Below are positions 16,649-25,153 of a stretch of 44,544 bases of DNA, piece by piece. Positions within the stretch are counted from its first letter, which is position 1; each line of letters begins with the position of its first letter. The notes under the pieces were generated by a model. That model was not told where the DNA came from. It saw only the letters and a program-made list of their open reading frames with translations, and ran no database searches. Position numbers and translations under genes: made by a program. The stretch comes from Burkholderia sp. Ax-1719 (GTDB lineage Bacteria; Pseudomonadota; Gammaproteobacteria; Burkholderiales; Burkholderiaceae): contig NZ_VWWJ01000041.1 of assembly GCF_011753055.1 (NCBI RefSeq), forward strand, positions 1 through 44,544, given 5' to 3'.

Positions 16649-16771
16649 AAGCCGTTGTCGCGGAAAAGCGCTAGTCGATTTGTTTTCGCGAGGCAGGCAG
16701 TGAGAGCCCGTGATTCACAAGCAGGAACGTGAACAATTCAGCCCTCGTGTCGGAAGTACGAGGACAGCGCG

Positions 16772-16929
16772 TCACTGCTCGCCAGGCCACCAAGGTTGCG
16801 GATGTGGCGCGTCGATCGCATAGTCTTCGAGGCGTTTGCCTACGAGCCATTTAGGGCGGACTCCTCTACTCGACCACTTTTAGGACCGCTTCCGTATGCG
16901 GGCGTGTAACGGGGAACTGAGAACCGAGC
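16772..16929 (-). pseudogene. H-NS family protein, C-terminal remnant with frameshift
   Basis: On the minus strand, one frame reads RYTPAYGSGPKSGR (from about 16911 to 16870) and the neighbouring frame continues WSSRGVRPKWLVGKRLEDYAI (from 16875) to a stop at 16772-16774. Joined, they match the DNA-binding tail of H-NS family proteins (Y-x-(D)P-x-(S/T)G-x-TW-SGRG-xx-P-x-WL). A shift of frame at the join and a stop at 16930-16932 show that it is broken. Only the tail is present; the oligomerisation domain is absent. The assignment rests on this motif read by eye. Confidence 0.55.
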
Positions 16930-17130
16930 CTATCAGTACGCGATGCAACTTCGCTTCGGCAATATCCGGGCGGCAGCAGGTCACTTTTCCTATGAAGATT
17001 TGCTATCGAGGCTAGAATCCTCGGCTGTGCGAACAGTGGTGATCAGTATTCTATTCGCATAAAGCGTGAAATATTTATCGCGCATTTTCTGTGTGTCGCG
17101 AACAGCTTAAACAGCAGAGAGAGTCAAGTA

Positions 17131-17496
17131 ATGCCTTGGACCTACAGTCAGCACAATGGCCGCATCTATCACGACGGTAGCCTTATTGGAATTGGCTACG
17201 CAGGGAAGGACGATGGGAAGGACAATCCCGCCGCGCAAAACCTCGTGGGCATCGGGCCGATCCCGCGTGGCATCTATACGATAGGCGCGCCGTTTACCCA
17301 TCCGCACGCCGGCGTTTATACGCTGCGTCTGGCTCCGCAATCCGGTACGAACACGTTTGGTCGCTCAGGCTTCATGATGCATGGCGACAGCATTGAGCAT
17401 CCGGGTCATGCGTCGGATGGTTGCATCATCCAGAACCTGATGGTGCGTCGTCAGGTTTGGGAAAGCGGTGATCACACGCTGGAGGTTGTGCAATGA
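17131..17496 (+). CDS. Tlde1-type (DUF2778) L,D-transpeptidase-like toxin, probable T6SS effector
   Basis: A 121-residue protein of the DUF2778/Tlde1 family, whose studied members are type VI secretion effectors that cut or exchange peptidoglycan stem peptides in the periplasm of rival cells. Family features: MPWTYSQHNGRIYHDG at the N-terminus, GYAGKDDGKDNPAAQN (23-37), IGPIPRGIYTIG (41-52), and the catalytic HGDS (84-87) and SDGC (95-98), placing His84 and Cys98 as the catalytic pair, as in L,D-transpeptidases. There is no signal peptide, as expected for a T6SS cargo. The stop codon overlaps the start of the next gene (ATGA). No VgrG, Hcp, PAAR or Rhs gene is near, so the delivery apparatus must lie elsewhere. 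Confidence 0.85.
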   Translation: MPWTYSQHNGRIYHDGSLIGIGYAGKDDGKDNPAAQNLVGIGPIPRGIYTIGAPFTHPHAGVYTLRLAPQSGTNTFGRSGFMMHGDSIEHPGHASDGCIIQNLMVRRQVWESGDHTLEVVQ

Positions 17497-17846
17497 GGGC
17501 GCTGACGGTTGCCTCCGTGTTGTTGCTCGCGCCGATCGCGTCATTTGCCGCTTCACCAACTCAATGTGTTAGTTGGCCGAGGAACATCGCAGAAGTGAAG
17601 CTCAAGAATGCGGGCATCGTGGAGCTAGCAAATCTCGACAGATCGAAGACACACGCAGTTCGCATCGCGTCAGAGAAGGTTGGAAAAGACCTATATCGCG
17701 ACGTGTACGACATCACTTTCTACGAGAAGTCGGGTCGGGCCATTGAAGTCATTACGTCAAGCGAGGCATCGTCGTATGAGTGCTCGATGGGCGCCGTCGA
17801 CGTGTTTGTTGTGAAAGAAAAACTCGCTGATGATTCCGACAAGTAA
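17493..17846 (+). CDS. Secreted protein, probable immunity partner of the Tlde1-type toxin
   Basis: A 117-residue protein overlapping the toxin stop by four bases (ATGA), so translation is coupled. It begins with a clear Sec signal peptide (MRALTVASVLLLAPIASFA, cleavage before ASPTQC) and would act in the periplasm, which is where a peptidoglycan-targeting Tlde1 toxin would strike; known Tldi1 immunity proteins are also periplasmic. The mature part has two cysteines (TQCVSW and SYECSMG) that could form a disulphide. I do not recognise a named family. The immunity role is inferred from gene order, overlap and location. Confidence 0.75.
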   Translation: MRALTVASVLLLAPIASFAASPTQCVSWPRNIAEVKLKNAGIVELANLDRSKTHAVRIASEKVGKDLYRDVYDITFYEKSGRAIEVITSSEASSYECSMGAVDVFVVKEKLADDSDK

Positions 17847-17897
17847 CGTCGCAGGCGATTTACGTTTCTACCGTCCGACCTTCCCGTGAACTCATCG

Positions 17898-18371
17898 ATG
17901 AAGCGATGGCTTCTGCTTCAATTGTCCTGTCTTTGGCTGCCTGCCCATAGTGCCGTGATAACTGGCATTTCGTGCTATGGATCAGAGCACGATCTGAAAA
18001 AGGCTGTAGCTGAAAATGCTCCGTTTCCTGTCCGCATCGAACTGCGCGTTGAAGAAGATACGGAGACGATGCGATCAAGTGCTGCAGTGAAATACGGCGC
18101 AGCGAAGCCATGGATTTCCTTGCGGTACGTGGGCGAGGCCACGGAGAGCCACGGTGGCGAACTGTCCACAACGTGGTCAGAGATTATCGCTGGGCGGCCA
18201 CATGGGCAGTATGTCGTCACGACTTTCCAGGGTGCGGCTGGTACTGTGACATATACGAACCACACTAAGGGTAAGCGCGTCACTTTCGTGTCAACAGGTG
18301 AGGAGGTCGGCACCGCATACGATTCGGCTAGAGAATGCAGGTGGCCAAATTCCGATAACGAATTAAGGTAG
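17898..18371 (+). CDS. Second secreted protein of the toxin cassette, unknown
   Basis: A protein of about 157 residues with a signal peptide (MKRWLLLQLSCLWLPAHSA, then VITGISCYGSEHDLKKA). The mature part is polar with a likely beta-rich second half (RPHGQYVVTTFQGAAGTVTY) and two cysteines, ISCYGS and ARECRW. The frame opens at a GTG at 17886; ATG 17898 gives the better signal peptide, though neither has a strong ribosome binding site. It follows the probable immunity gene by 51 bases. It could be a second immunity protein or an adaptor; function is unknown. Confidence 0.6.
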   Translation: MKRWLLLQLSCLWLPAHSAVITGISCYGSEHDLKKAVAENAPFPVRIELRVEEDTETMRSSAAVKYGAAKPWISLRYVGEATESHGGELSTTWSEIIAGRPHGQYVVTTFQGAAGTVTYTNHTKGKRVTFVSTGEEVGTAYDSARECRWPNSDNELR

Positions 18372-18565
18372 AGCCCCCAAACACCGGGAATGATTTCCCC
18401 ATCGTCCAATTTCGTGCAATCCCGCAAGGCTTGATCCGACACCGGAAGAAGCTGGGCACTTCGTTGCTTTAGTTCGAACGTTCGAGACTCAATGGCAGGC
18501 CGCATATTGCGGCAGACAAGCCGCGATAATGGCCTTTGCGTGGCATCCGCGCGTAACGAGATCCC

Positions 18566-19774
18566 ATGATCTTCAACGTGTTCCTCAACAAGCTCCTTCA
18601 GAAGATTTCAGGCAAGCGAGAGGGCGGCATCGTCACTGCAGTCACCGGCTACTCTCCTCGCGCTGTCAAGCGGCTCGAAGAAAATGAGGGTGGAGTGGCA
18701 ACGGTGCTCAGGGCTATCCTGGAGCGAAAGCGCGCGTCGCTCATGAAGGAGGGGGCTTCCTTGGATGAGGCTAGCGTCATCATGGCGCAGATCCCAAGCT
18801 TCGCGGGTGACATGTTGACTCCCCGCCCCTTCGGCGATCTTGCGTTCCTGAGCCCAGGAGCGACGCAGGGCCACTATTCGCAGACGCGTTCTGTCGCCCG
18901 ACGTCTTGACGATCTGAGCGAACGGCTCGCGGCCGTTCGGGGACACGAACCGGTTGACGCTGCACGACAAATTCTCGAAGCAGAAGGATTTCTATCGCCG
19001 CTCTGGTTTGCCGACACCAATGAGAGTTCCGATTCAGACCCAGCGGCGTGGCGTGCTCTATTTGCCGCGCGAACATGGGAAGAGATCGATGCCCCGCTGC
19101 GAATCTTCGCTTGCCGTGCCTTGTTCGATTGGCTTGCGTGCTGGGATGTCGACTTCTACCTGAGCAATTTTGGTCGTTACACTCCTCGTTCAGTCTTTTC
19201 TTTGGTTACACCTCAGCTTTCGCCTCGCGTCCAGGTTACGGATGCCGATGGCCAAGGGCAACAAGAGAATGTCGATAAGCCTACGGTATCAGGGGGTGGC
19301 CCCCGGCCACGCAAAGCTCGGCGCGGCTTGATCGTGACGCCCAGCAGCAGGCTACTTGAGGTAAGTGCGACGTTACTCGCCAAGCTTCGGCTTCGGAAAT
19401 GGCCCGTGTCGACGCCTAAACTAGCGGATCTTGCGTTGTGGTCAGGTGAAGATGCTGGCTGGCTAGCCAAAGTTGGAGCTGGAGAGCGGCCGTTGCCGTT
19501 TTCGAAGTTCGAGCAGCTTTGGGATACGGCTGCTACAACTGATGTGATGACAGCAGCAGGCTACGGTGCGGTGTCCGCTCCGTTTCCGCTCTACGCGGCG
19601 ACACAGGCGTTCGAACTTTTACTCGTGCGACGCCGCAACGCGACACGAAGTGTCGTTCCTGATTCATTCATCATTCTGGGTGAAGATCTTTACCCGTGGG
19701 AGGCCAGACTTGAAGCCGCTCGCGCCGGCGGAGCGGCTATTGGGTCCGAGCCTTGGCCCACGGTACTGGGGTGA
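18566..19774 (+). CDS. Unknown 402-residue protein in the insertion
   Basis: Long open frame with moderate composition and no homology that I recognise. The N-terminal 60 residues (GGIVTAVTGYSPRAVKRLEEN) could form a small helix-turn-helix. Residues 90-200 are helical and rich in charged residues, with Trp-containing segments SPLWFAD and WLACWDVDFYL. A Gly/Pro/Lys/Arg linker (VSGGGPRPRKARRG) at about 245-258 divides it from a C-terminal part with KLADLALWSGEDAGWLAK and FPLYAATQAFELLLVRR. No signal peptide or membrane segment is seen. It lies 194 bases after the second secreted protein; that gap holds the palindrome TCGAACGTTCGA (18474-18485). The ribosome binding site is weak and the start is uncertain. 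Confidence 0.55.
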   Translation: MIFNVFLNKLLQKISGKREGGIVTAVTGYSPRAVKRLEENEGGVATVLRAILERKRASLMKEGASLDEASVIMAQIPSFAGDMLTPRPFGDLAFLSPGATQGHYSQTRSVARRLDDLSERLAAVRGHEPVDAARQILEAEGFLSPLWFADTNESSDSDPAAWRALFAARTWEEIDAPLRIFACRALFDWLACWDVDFYLSNFGRYTPRSVFSLVTPQLSPRVQVTDADGQGQQENVDKPTVSGGGPRPRKARRGLIVTPSSRLLEVSATLLAKLRLRKWPVSTPKLADLALWSGEDAGWLAKVGAGERPLPFSKFEQLWDTAATTDVMTAAGYGAVSAPFPLYAATQAFELLLVRRRNATRSVVPDSFIILGEDLYPWEARLEAARAGGAAIGSEPWPTVLG

Positions 19775-19781
19775 GGATCCT

Positions 19782-19967
19782 TCAGTCACCTTTACGCGCG
19801 CGGTCTTGCCAGTCCGTTGGACGGCTTTCCTCTCCGCGTGACTGCCAGTACTTATCGTTGTTGTGGTTTAGCTGTTGCTCACGGTTGTGATCGCGCGCTC
19901 GGTCCCGCGACGAACCGTTCGAACCGCTGGCATTTCCCTTGCCACCGTTGGTGCTGTTCTTGCTCAT
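19782..19967 (-). CDS. Small hydrophilic protein, unknown function
   Basis: A 61-residue, highly charged, Asn/Arg-rich protein that starts MSKNSTNGGKGNASGSNGSS and contains LNHNNDKYWQSRGEE. A good ribosome binding site (GGAG 6 bases before ATG 19967) supports it. It is predicted to be disordered. The NNxxYWxSRG segment recalls small stress-related proteins found in Burkholderiaceae, but this is a recollection and not an assignment. It converges with the 402-residue gene, leaving seven bases between them. Confidence 0.55.
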   Translation of the reverse strand: MSKNSTNGGKGNASGSNGSSRDRARDHNREQQLNHNNDKYWQSRGEESRPTDWQDRARKGD

Positions 19968-19968
19968 T

Positions 19969-20106
19969 TCAGTCTCCGGTTATGTTCGCCGCCTCAAGTG
20001 ACGGCGAACACATTCTGATCTGTCGACGACCGAAATTAATCCCGATTGCTTGCGCGGTTATCGTTCGCTCGTTGTCCAGAAGTTCCACGCATTCTGTGTA
20101 CAACAT
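19969..20106 (-). CDS. Possible 45-residue protein or gene remnant
   Basis: The frame MLYTECVELLDNERTITAQA... has a protein-like composition with an amphipathic start and ends one base before the ATG of the next gene at 19967, whose ribosome binding site it contains. The same frame stays open without ATG up to about 20270, and a second frame (start about 20267) also looks somewhat coding in 20120-20267, so this may be the tail of a decayed, frameshifted gene. No ribosome binding site is seen before 20106. Confidence 0.3.
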   Translation of the reverse strand: MLYTECVELLDNERTITAQAIGINFGRRQIRMCSPSLEAANITGD

Positions 20107-20259
20107 TGACGCAGAGCTGCTGACCTCGCCATCGGATTGGCCGTCGCCGTCTTCGTTGCGGTTAGCCCGGTTACCGCACGCATGTGCATGTCGTCGATAT
20201 CCCTTTGCATCGAGCTGTGCGCCGGTATGCGGGCATTCTCGACGATCAACGTCGGCGCG

Positions 20260-20319
20260 CCGAGCACCTTAAAGTGGCCGTGCCTGGTGACTACCTGCTA
20301 TTGCGAGCAAGGTGCTCGG
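20260..20319. repeat. Inverted repeat in the right part of the insertion
   Basis: CCGAGCACCTT (20260-20270) and its exact reverse complement AAGGTGCTCGG (20309-20319) are separated by 38 bases. A second hairpin, AGGTGCT (20310-20316) with AGCACCT (20336-20342), overlaps it. These could be transcription stop signals or part of an element end. The rest of 20320-20472 shows no gene. Confidence 0.4.
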
Positions 20320-20472
20320 GGCCCGGGCGGGAAAAAAGCACCTGCTTGGTCTGTGGGGGCTAGCGGTGCGCCACCTCTGTTTTTCTTGGCGGACGTTCGG
20401 GCGAAAGGCGGCCAAAGCTATACCGGCAAAGGCTGTCGGCTGATTTCAGTGAAAGTTATATAAGAGGACGGT

Positions 20473-20755
20473 GTACAAGCACGCCATCACCGGCCTGACG
20501 AAATCGGTCTCGCTCGACGGGCGGCGCTACGACATCGCCTGCGGCCAGATCGACATCGGCAATGCGGCGACCGAGATGGCCGAGCGCATGGCGCGGGGCG
20601 TGCCGCAGGCGAACGGCGAGATCGCGGTCGAACCGTTGATGGACGTGGAACTGGTCGCCGATGCGGTGCTGCACATGGCGCAACTGCCGCTCGCCGCGAA
20701 CGTGCAGTTCATGACGATCATGGCGACGAAGATGCCTTTCGTGGGGCGTGGGTAA
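20473..20755 (+). pseudogene. Short-chain dehydrogenase, 3' fragment
   Basis: This reads YKHAITGLTKSVSLDGRRYD and continues to FVGRG and a stop at 20755. It is the C-terminal third of an SDR enzyme: in intact genes the helix after the active-site Tyr reads YTATKHAITGLTKS, the next segment is the CGQIDIGNAATEMAERM loop, and the end is MPFVGRG. Only KHAITG onward survives, next to foreign DNA. It completes the 5' part at 16385-16648. There is no ribosome binding site for separate expression. Confidence 0.85.
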
Positions 20756-20830
20756 GCCAGGCAGAGCGCCCGGCGCGCCAGCGCGCGCTCCCGTATACTG
20801 GAAGGCGTTCAGCCCAAACGCCTTTCCCTC

Positions 20831-21070
20831 ATGTCTTTGCCTCTGCGTCCCGAGGACGATCCGCGCCCGCAGCCGCCCGAGCGGCCCGACGACAACGCCT
20901 GCTGCCAAAGCGGCTGCGACCCTTGCATCTTCGATCTGTACAACGACGAAGTGACCCGCTATCGCGCCAATCTCGCGGTCTGGGAGCGACGCGAGGCACA
21001 GCGCCAGGCAAGCACGGCAGACGCAACAGACGCGGCGAAAACCGCAAAAGCCGAAAAAGCCGCCGGTTAA
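20831..21070 (+). CDS. Oxidoreductase-like domain small protein
   Basis: A 79-residue protein with the short cysteine motif of the 'oxidoreductase-like, N-terminal' family: PERPDDNACCQSGCDPCIFDLYNDE-type segment (about residues 15-40), four cysteines followed by an aromatic-acidic helix, VTRYRANLAVWERR. The Ala/Lys-rich tail is low in complexity. In many proteobacteria this small protein stands alone near metabolic genes, and its function is unknown. ATG at 20831 starts just after a T-rich leader. It is followed 24 bases later by the sirtuin gene and is probably co-transcribed with it. Confidence 0.8.
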   Translation: MSLPLRPEDDPRPQPPERPDDNACCQSGCDPCIFDLYNDEVTRYRANLAVWERREAQRQASTADATDAAKTAKAEKAAG

Positions 21071-21094
21071 GACGCCATCCCGCCAAGCCGAGTC

Positions 21095-21970
21095 ATGTCC
21101 GATCCCGCCCCGCTCATTGCCGTCCCTCCCGCCGCCGCGCCTGATCCCGCCGCGCTCGACGCGTTGCAGGCCTTCGTCGAGCGCCATCCGCGCCTGTTCG
21201 TGCTCACCGGCGCGGGTATCAGCACCGATTCCGGCATTCCCGGCTACCGCGACGACAACGGCGCGTGGAAGCGCTCGCCGCCCATTACGCTGCAGGAATT
21301 TCTGGGCTCGGAGAGCTGGCGCCGCCGCTACTGGGCGCGCAGCATGATCGGCTGGCCGACCGTGGGGCTTGCGCAGCCCAACGGCGCGCACCGCGCGCTT
21401 GCGCAGCTCGACGCGACGCAGCATGTGGGTGCGCTGGTCACCCAGAACGTCGATGGCCTGCATCAGCGCGCAGGCAGCCGCGATGTGATCGAACTGCACG
21501 GCAGCATCGGCCACGTGCATTGCCTCGATTGCGGCGCGCAGTACACGCGCGCTTCGCTACAGCCGCAACTGGTGGCGCGTAATCCGGCCGTCGCCGGCGC
21601 ATTCGCCGAACCGGCCGCCGATGGCGACGCGCATCTGGATTTCGACGGCGCAAACGCTTTCGACATTCCCGCCTGTGAGGCCTGCGGCGGCATGCTCAAG
21701 CCGTCAGTGGTGTTTTTCGGCGAGAACGTGCCGCGTGAGCGCGTCGCTGCGGCCTCGGCGGCGCTCGATGCGGCGGATGCCGTGCTGGTGGTCGGTTCGT
21801 CGCTGATGGTGTATTCGGGCTACCGGTTCTGCGCGTGGGCGCAGCAGCGCGGCAAGCCGGTCGCGGCCATCAACCTCGGCAAGACGCGCGCCGATCCGCT
21901 GCTCGCACTCAAGGTGGCGGCGCCCTGCGCGGCCACGCTCGAGGCGCTGGTCGCGCGGCTGGCGGTCTGA
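21095..21970 (+). CDS. NAD-dependent protein deacylase, Sir2 family (SIRT4-like)
   Basis: Removes acyl groups from protein lysines using NAD, giving nicotinamide and O-acyl-ADP-ribose. The 291-residue protein has all sirtuin signatures: FVLTGAGISTDSGIPGYRD (about 34-52) for NAD binding, VTQNVDGLHQRAG (about 115), the catalytic His in IELHGSIGHVHC, two zinc cysteine pairs (CLDC and CEAC) about 46 residues apart, KPSVVFFGENVP, and VVGSSLMVYSGYR. The YRD and GLHQRAG versions place it in the class II, SIRT4-like branch. It lies in a group of four closely spaced same-strand genes (20831-23313). Confidence 0.93.
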   Translation: MSDPAPLIAVPPAAAPDPAALDALQAFVERHPRLFVLTGAGISTDSGIPGYRDDNGAWKRSPPITLQEFLGSESWRRRYWARSMIGWPTVGLAQPNGAHRALAQLDATQHVGALVTQNVDGLHQRAGSRDVIELHGSIGHVHCLDCGAQYTRASLQPQLVARNPAVAGAFAEPAADGDAHLDFDGANAFDIPACEACGGMLKPSVVFFGENVPRERVAAASAALDAADAVLVVGSSLMVYSGYRFCAWAQQRGKPVAAINLGKTRADPLLALKVAAPCAATLEALVARLAV

Positions 21971-22021
21971 CGTTTTCGTTTCGCCTCGATTTTGCATTGC
22001 TCATCCATCAGGAAGCCGCTC

Positions 22022-22639
22022 ATGCTGAACACGACCGCCGAACTCGAAGCGCACTACGGCGCGCCGAACGAACGCTCGCTGCGCAAGGAAATCGACTACA
22101 TCAACGCGGACTACCGCCGCTTTATCGAGCTGTCGCCGTTTGTGGTTCTGGCCTCTGGCGGCCCGGACGGGCTCGACTGCTCGCCGCGCGGCGACGCGCC
22201 CGGCTTCGTGCAGATCCTCGATTCGCGCACGCTCGCGCTGCCCGACCGGCCTGGCAACAACCGCGTCGATAGCCTGCGCAACGTGGTGGCCGAGCCGCAG
22301 GTCGGCCTGCTGTTCATGGTGCCGGGCGTGGGCGAGACGCTGCGCGTGAACGGCCGCGCGCGCGTGAGTCTGGATCCTGCGCTGCTGCAAAGCTGCGCCG
22401 TGGACGGCAAGCCGCCGCGCTCGGTGCTGCTGATCGAAGTCGAAAGCGTGTACTTCCATTGCGCCAAGGCGATCGCTCGCTCGAATCTTTGGGACCCGGC
22501 GCGTCACGTCGAGCGCTCGCAACTGCCGAGCGCAGGCGAAATGCTGCGCCGCGTGAACGACGAGCAATACGGCGAGGGCTTCGACGTCGATCGCTACGAA
22601 GCCGATCTCGCCGAGCGCATGAAAAAGAGTCTGTACTGA
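22022..22639 (+). CDS. Pyridoxamine 5'-phosphate oxidase-family flavin-binding protein
   Basis: A 205-residue protein with the split-barrel FMN-binding fold of the PPOX family. Landmarks: FIELSPFVVLASGGPDGLDCSPRGD (about 38-60), LALPDRPGNNRVDSLRN, VGLLFMVPGVGETLRVNGRA and ESVYFHCAKAIARSNLW, a set seen in the MSMEG_1061-type subgroup and not in true PdxH, so vitamin B6 synthesis is not implied. It probably binds FMN or F420-like cofactors. ATG at 22022 has AGGAA about 8 bases upstream. It is followed 11 bases later by the DUF938 gene. Confidence 0.88.
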   Translation: MLNTTAELEAHYGAPNERSLRKEIDYINADYRRFIELSPFVVLASGGPDGLDCSPRGDAPGFVQILDSRTLALPDRPGNNRVDSLRNVVAEPQVGLLFMVPGVGETLRVNGRARVSLDPALLQSCAVDGKPPRSVLLIEVESVYFHCAKAIARSNLWDPARHVERSQLPSAGEMLRRVNDEQYGEGFDVDRYEADLAERMKKSLY

Positions 22640-22650
22640 TACCGAAACCG

Positions 22651-23313
22651 ATGAACGAACCGCAAAACCCGCAAGCCAGCCTGCGTTTGAGCGCACCCGC
22701 CGCCGCGCGCAACGCCGCGCCGATCCTCGATGTTCTGCGCGCGGCGCTGCCCGCGCACGGCACGGTGCTGGAAATCGCCAGCGGCACGGGCCAGCACGCC
22801 GTACATTTCGCCACGGCGCTGCCTGGCGTCGACTGGCAGCCGAGTGACGCCGATCCGCGCGCCCGCGCCTCGATTGCCGCCTGGCGTGCGCACGCGGGGC
22901 TCGACAACCTGCGCGAGCCGATCGAGCTGGACGTGCGCAGCGAACCCTGGCCAATCGATGCCGTCGCTGCGATCGTCTGCATCAACATGATCCATATCGC
23001 CCCGTGGGAGGCCGCGATTGCGCTGATGAAAGGCGCGGGCGCGCGCATCGCGCCCGGCGGCGCGCTGGTGCTCTATGGGCCTTACCGGCGTGACGGCGCG
23101 CACACGGCGCCGTCCAACGAAGCCTTTGACGCCGACCTGCGCGCGCGCGACCCGGCATGGGGCGTGCGCGATCTGGAAGCCGTCGAGGCGCTCGCGCGCG
23201 CCGAAGGCTTTGTCCGCGAGGCCGTCGTGCCGATGCCGGCAAACAATTTCACGGTAGTTTTTCGCAAGGAGAAGCAGGCGGCGAGCGCTCATGCGGCGAC
23301 AACTGAGCGATAA
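22651..23313 (+). CDS. DUF938 SAM-dependent methyltransferase-like protein
   Basis: A 220-residue class I methyltransferase fold. SAM-binding motif I is LEIASGTGQHAVHFA (about residues 40-54), the acidic loop is WQPSDADPRA, motif IV is IVCINMIHIAPWEA and later GALVLYGPYRRDG. The end of the domain is PMPANNFTVVFRK, as in DUF938 proteins across proteobacteria. The substrate is unknown. ATG at 22651 begins MNEPQNPQAS; the frame runs further upstream but overlaps the PPOX gene. The tail HAATTER is not conserved in the family as far as I can tell. Confidence 0.88.
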   Translation: MNEPQNPQASLRLSAPAAARNAAPILDVLRAALPAHGTVLEIASGTGQHAVHFATALPGVDWQPSDADPRARASIAAWRAHAGLDNLREPIELDVRSEPWPIDAVAAIVCINMIHIAPWEAAIALMKGAGARIAPGGALVLYGPYRRDGAHTAPSNEAFDADLRARDPAWGVRDLEAVEALARAEGFVREAVVPMPANNFTVVFRKEKQAASAHAATTER

Positions 23314-23518
23314 TCGCGGCCCTCGATAAGCGGCGCGCACTCACGAAGCGCGTGCCGGACACGACGACGATGACAGCGATGCTTGCCGGGTGAAAGCACT
23401 TTGTCGCCCGTGCGCGCGAGTACGCATCGTTGAAGCGTTTCCCTTATCCTTGCACGATCGACGTCTCTCGCAAGACCTGCGCGGGCGTCACCCCAATCGA
23501 TTGAAGTGGAGAGTCAAC

Positions 23519-24931
<1,413 letters not shown>

Positions 24932-24990
24932 TTGGTCGTAAGTCTGCGGCTATTGCCCGCATAGTCGTTGCGGGTATTTGTCGAATGAAT

Positions 24991-25019
24991 AGGGGAACCC
25001 CAGGGGGTTCCCCTTTTTT
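24991..25019 (+). terminator. Rho-independent terminator of gnd
   Basis: AGGGGAACCCC and GGGGTTCCCCT arms form an 11-bp stem with a very short loop, followed by six T at 25014-25019, 60 bases after the gnd stop. Confidence 0.9.
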
Positions 25020-25051
25020 ATTACCGTTTTCGCAACGGTGTATTTAGTAAT

Positions 25052-25065
25052 TAGGGTTTTCCCTA
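25052..25065. promoter_or_regulatory. Palindrome TAGGGTTTTCCCTA before the DUF4148 gene
   Basis: A 14-base motif with perfect 5-base arms (TAGGG/CCCTA) and a TTTT centre, 89 bases before the DUF4148 start. A smaller hairpin (ACCGTT-ACGGT type) lies at 25023-25039. Its position fits an operator or promoter-proximal site. The gene's ribosome binding site GGAGG is at about 25142. Confidence 0.45.
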
Positions 25066-25153
25066 GAGCGAATAAGAGCCTAGACTTCAGTCAATCGCAG
25101 ACGGACATGAACACCAGCCCGAAAGCGTCAATAAAACAGATGGAGGTCGAATC

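Larger units (their letters stand above)
16649..20472. mobile_element. 3.8-kb genomic insertion with effector-immunity cargo
   Basis: The insertion is defined by its ends: it interrupts one SDR gene whose 5' and 3' parts lie on either side in the same orientation. Its base composition is visibly less G+C-rich than both flanks, especially 16650-18500. Contents: an H-NS tail remnant, a Tlde1-type toxin with a secreted partner, a second secreted protein, an unknown 402-residue protein and small minus-strand ORFs. I found no transposase, integrase, terminal repeats or target duplication, and about 65 codons of the SDR gene are missing, so the event was an insertion with deletion or a decayed element. 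The stretch 16930-17130 holds no gene that I can support. Confidence 0.7.

Noticed and set aside
20137..20463. Plus-strand 108-codon frame with a hydrophobic start
   Set aside because: It lacks a ribosome binding site, its end is low in protein character, and it is antisense to coding-like minus-strand sequence.
16649..20472. Integrase, transposase or tRNA attachment site for the insertion
   Set aside because: I looked for recombinase motifs, terminal inverted repeats, duplicated target sequence and tRNA genes at both ends and saw none.
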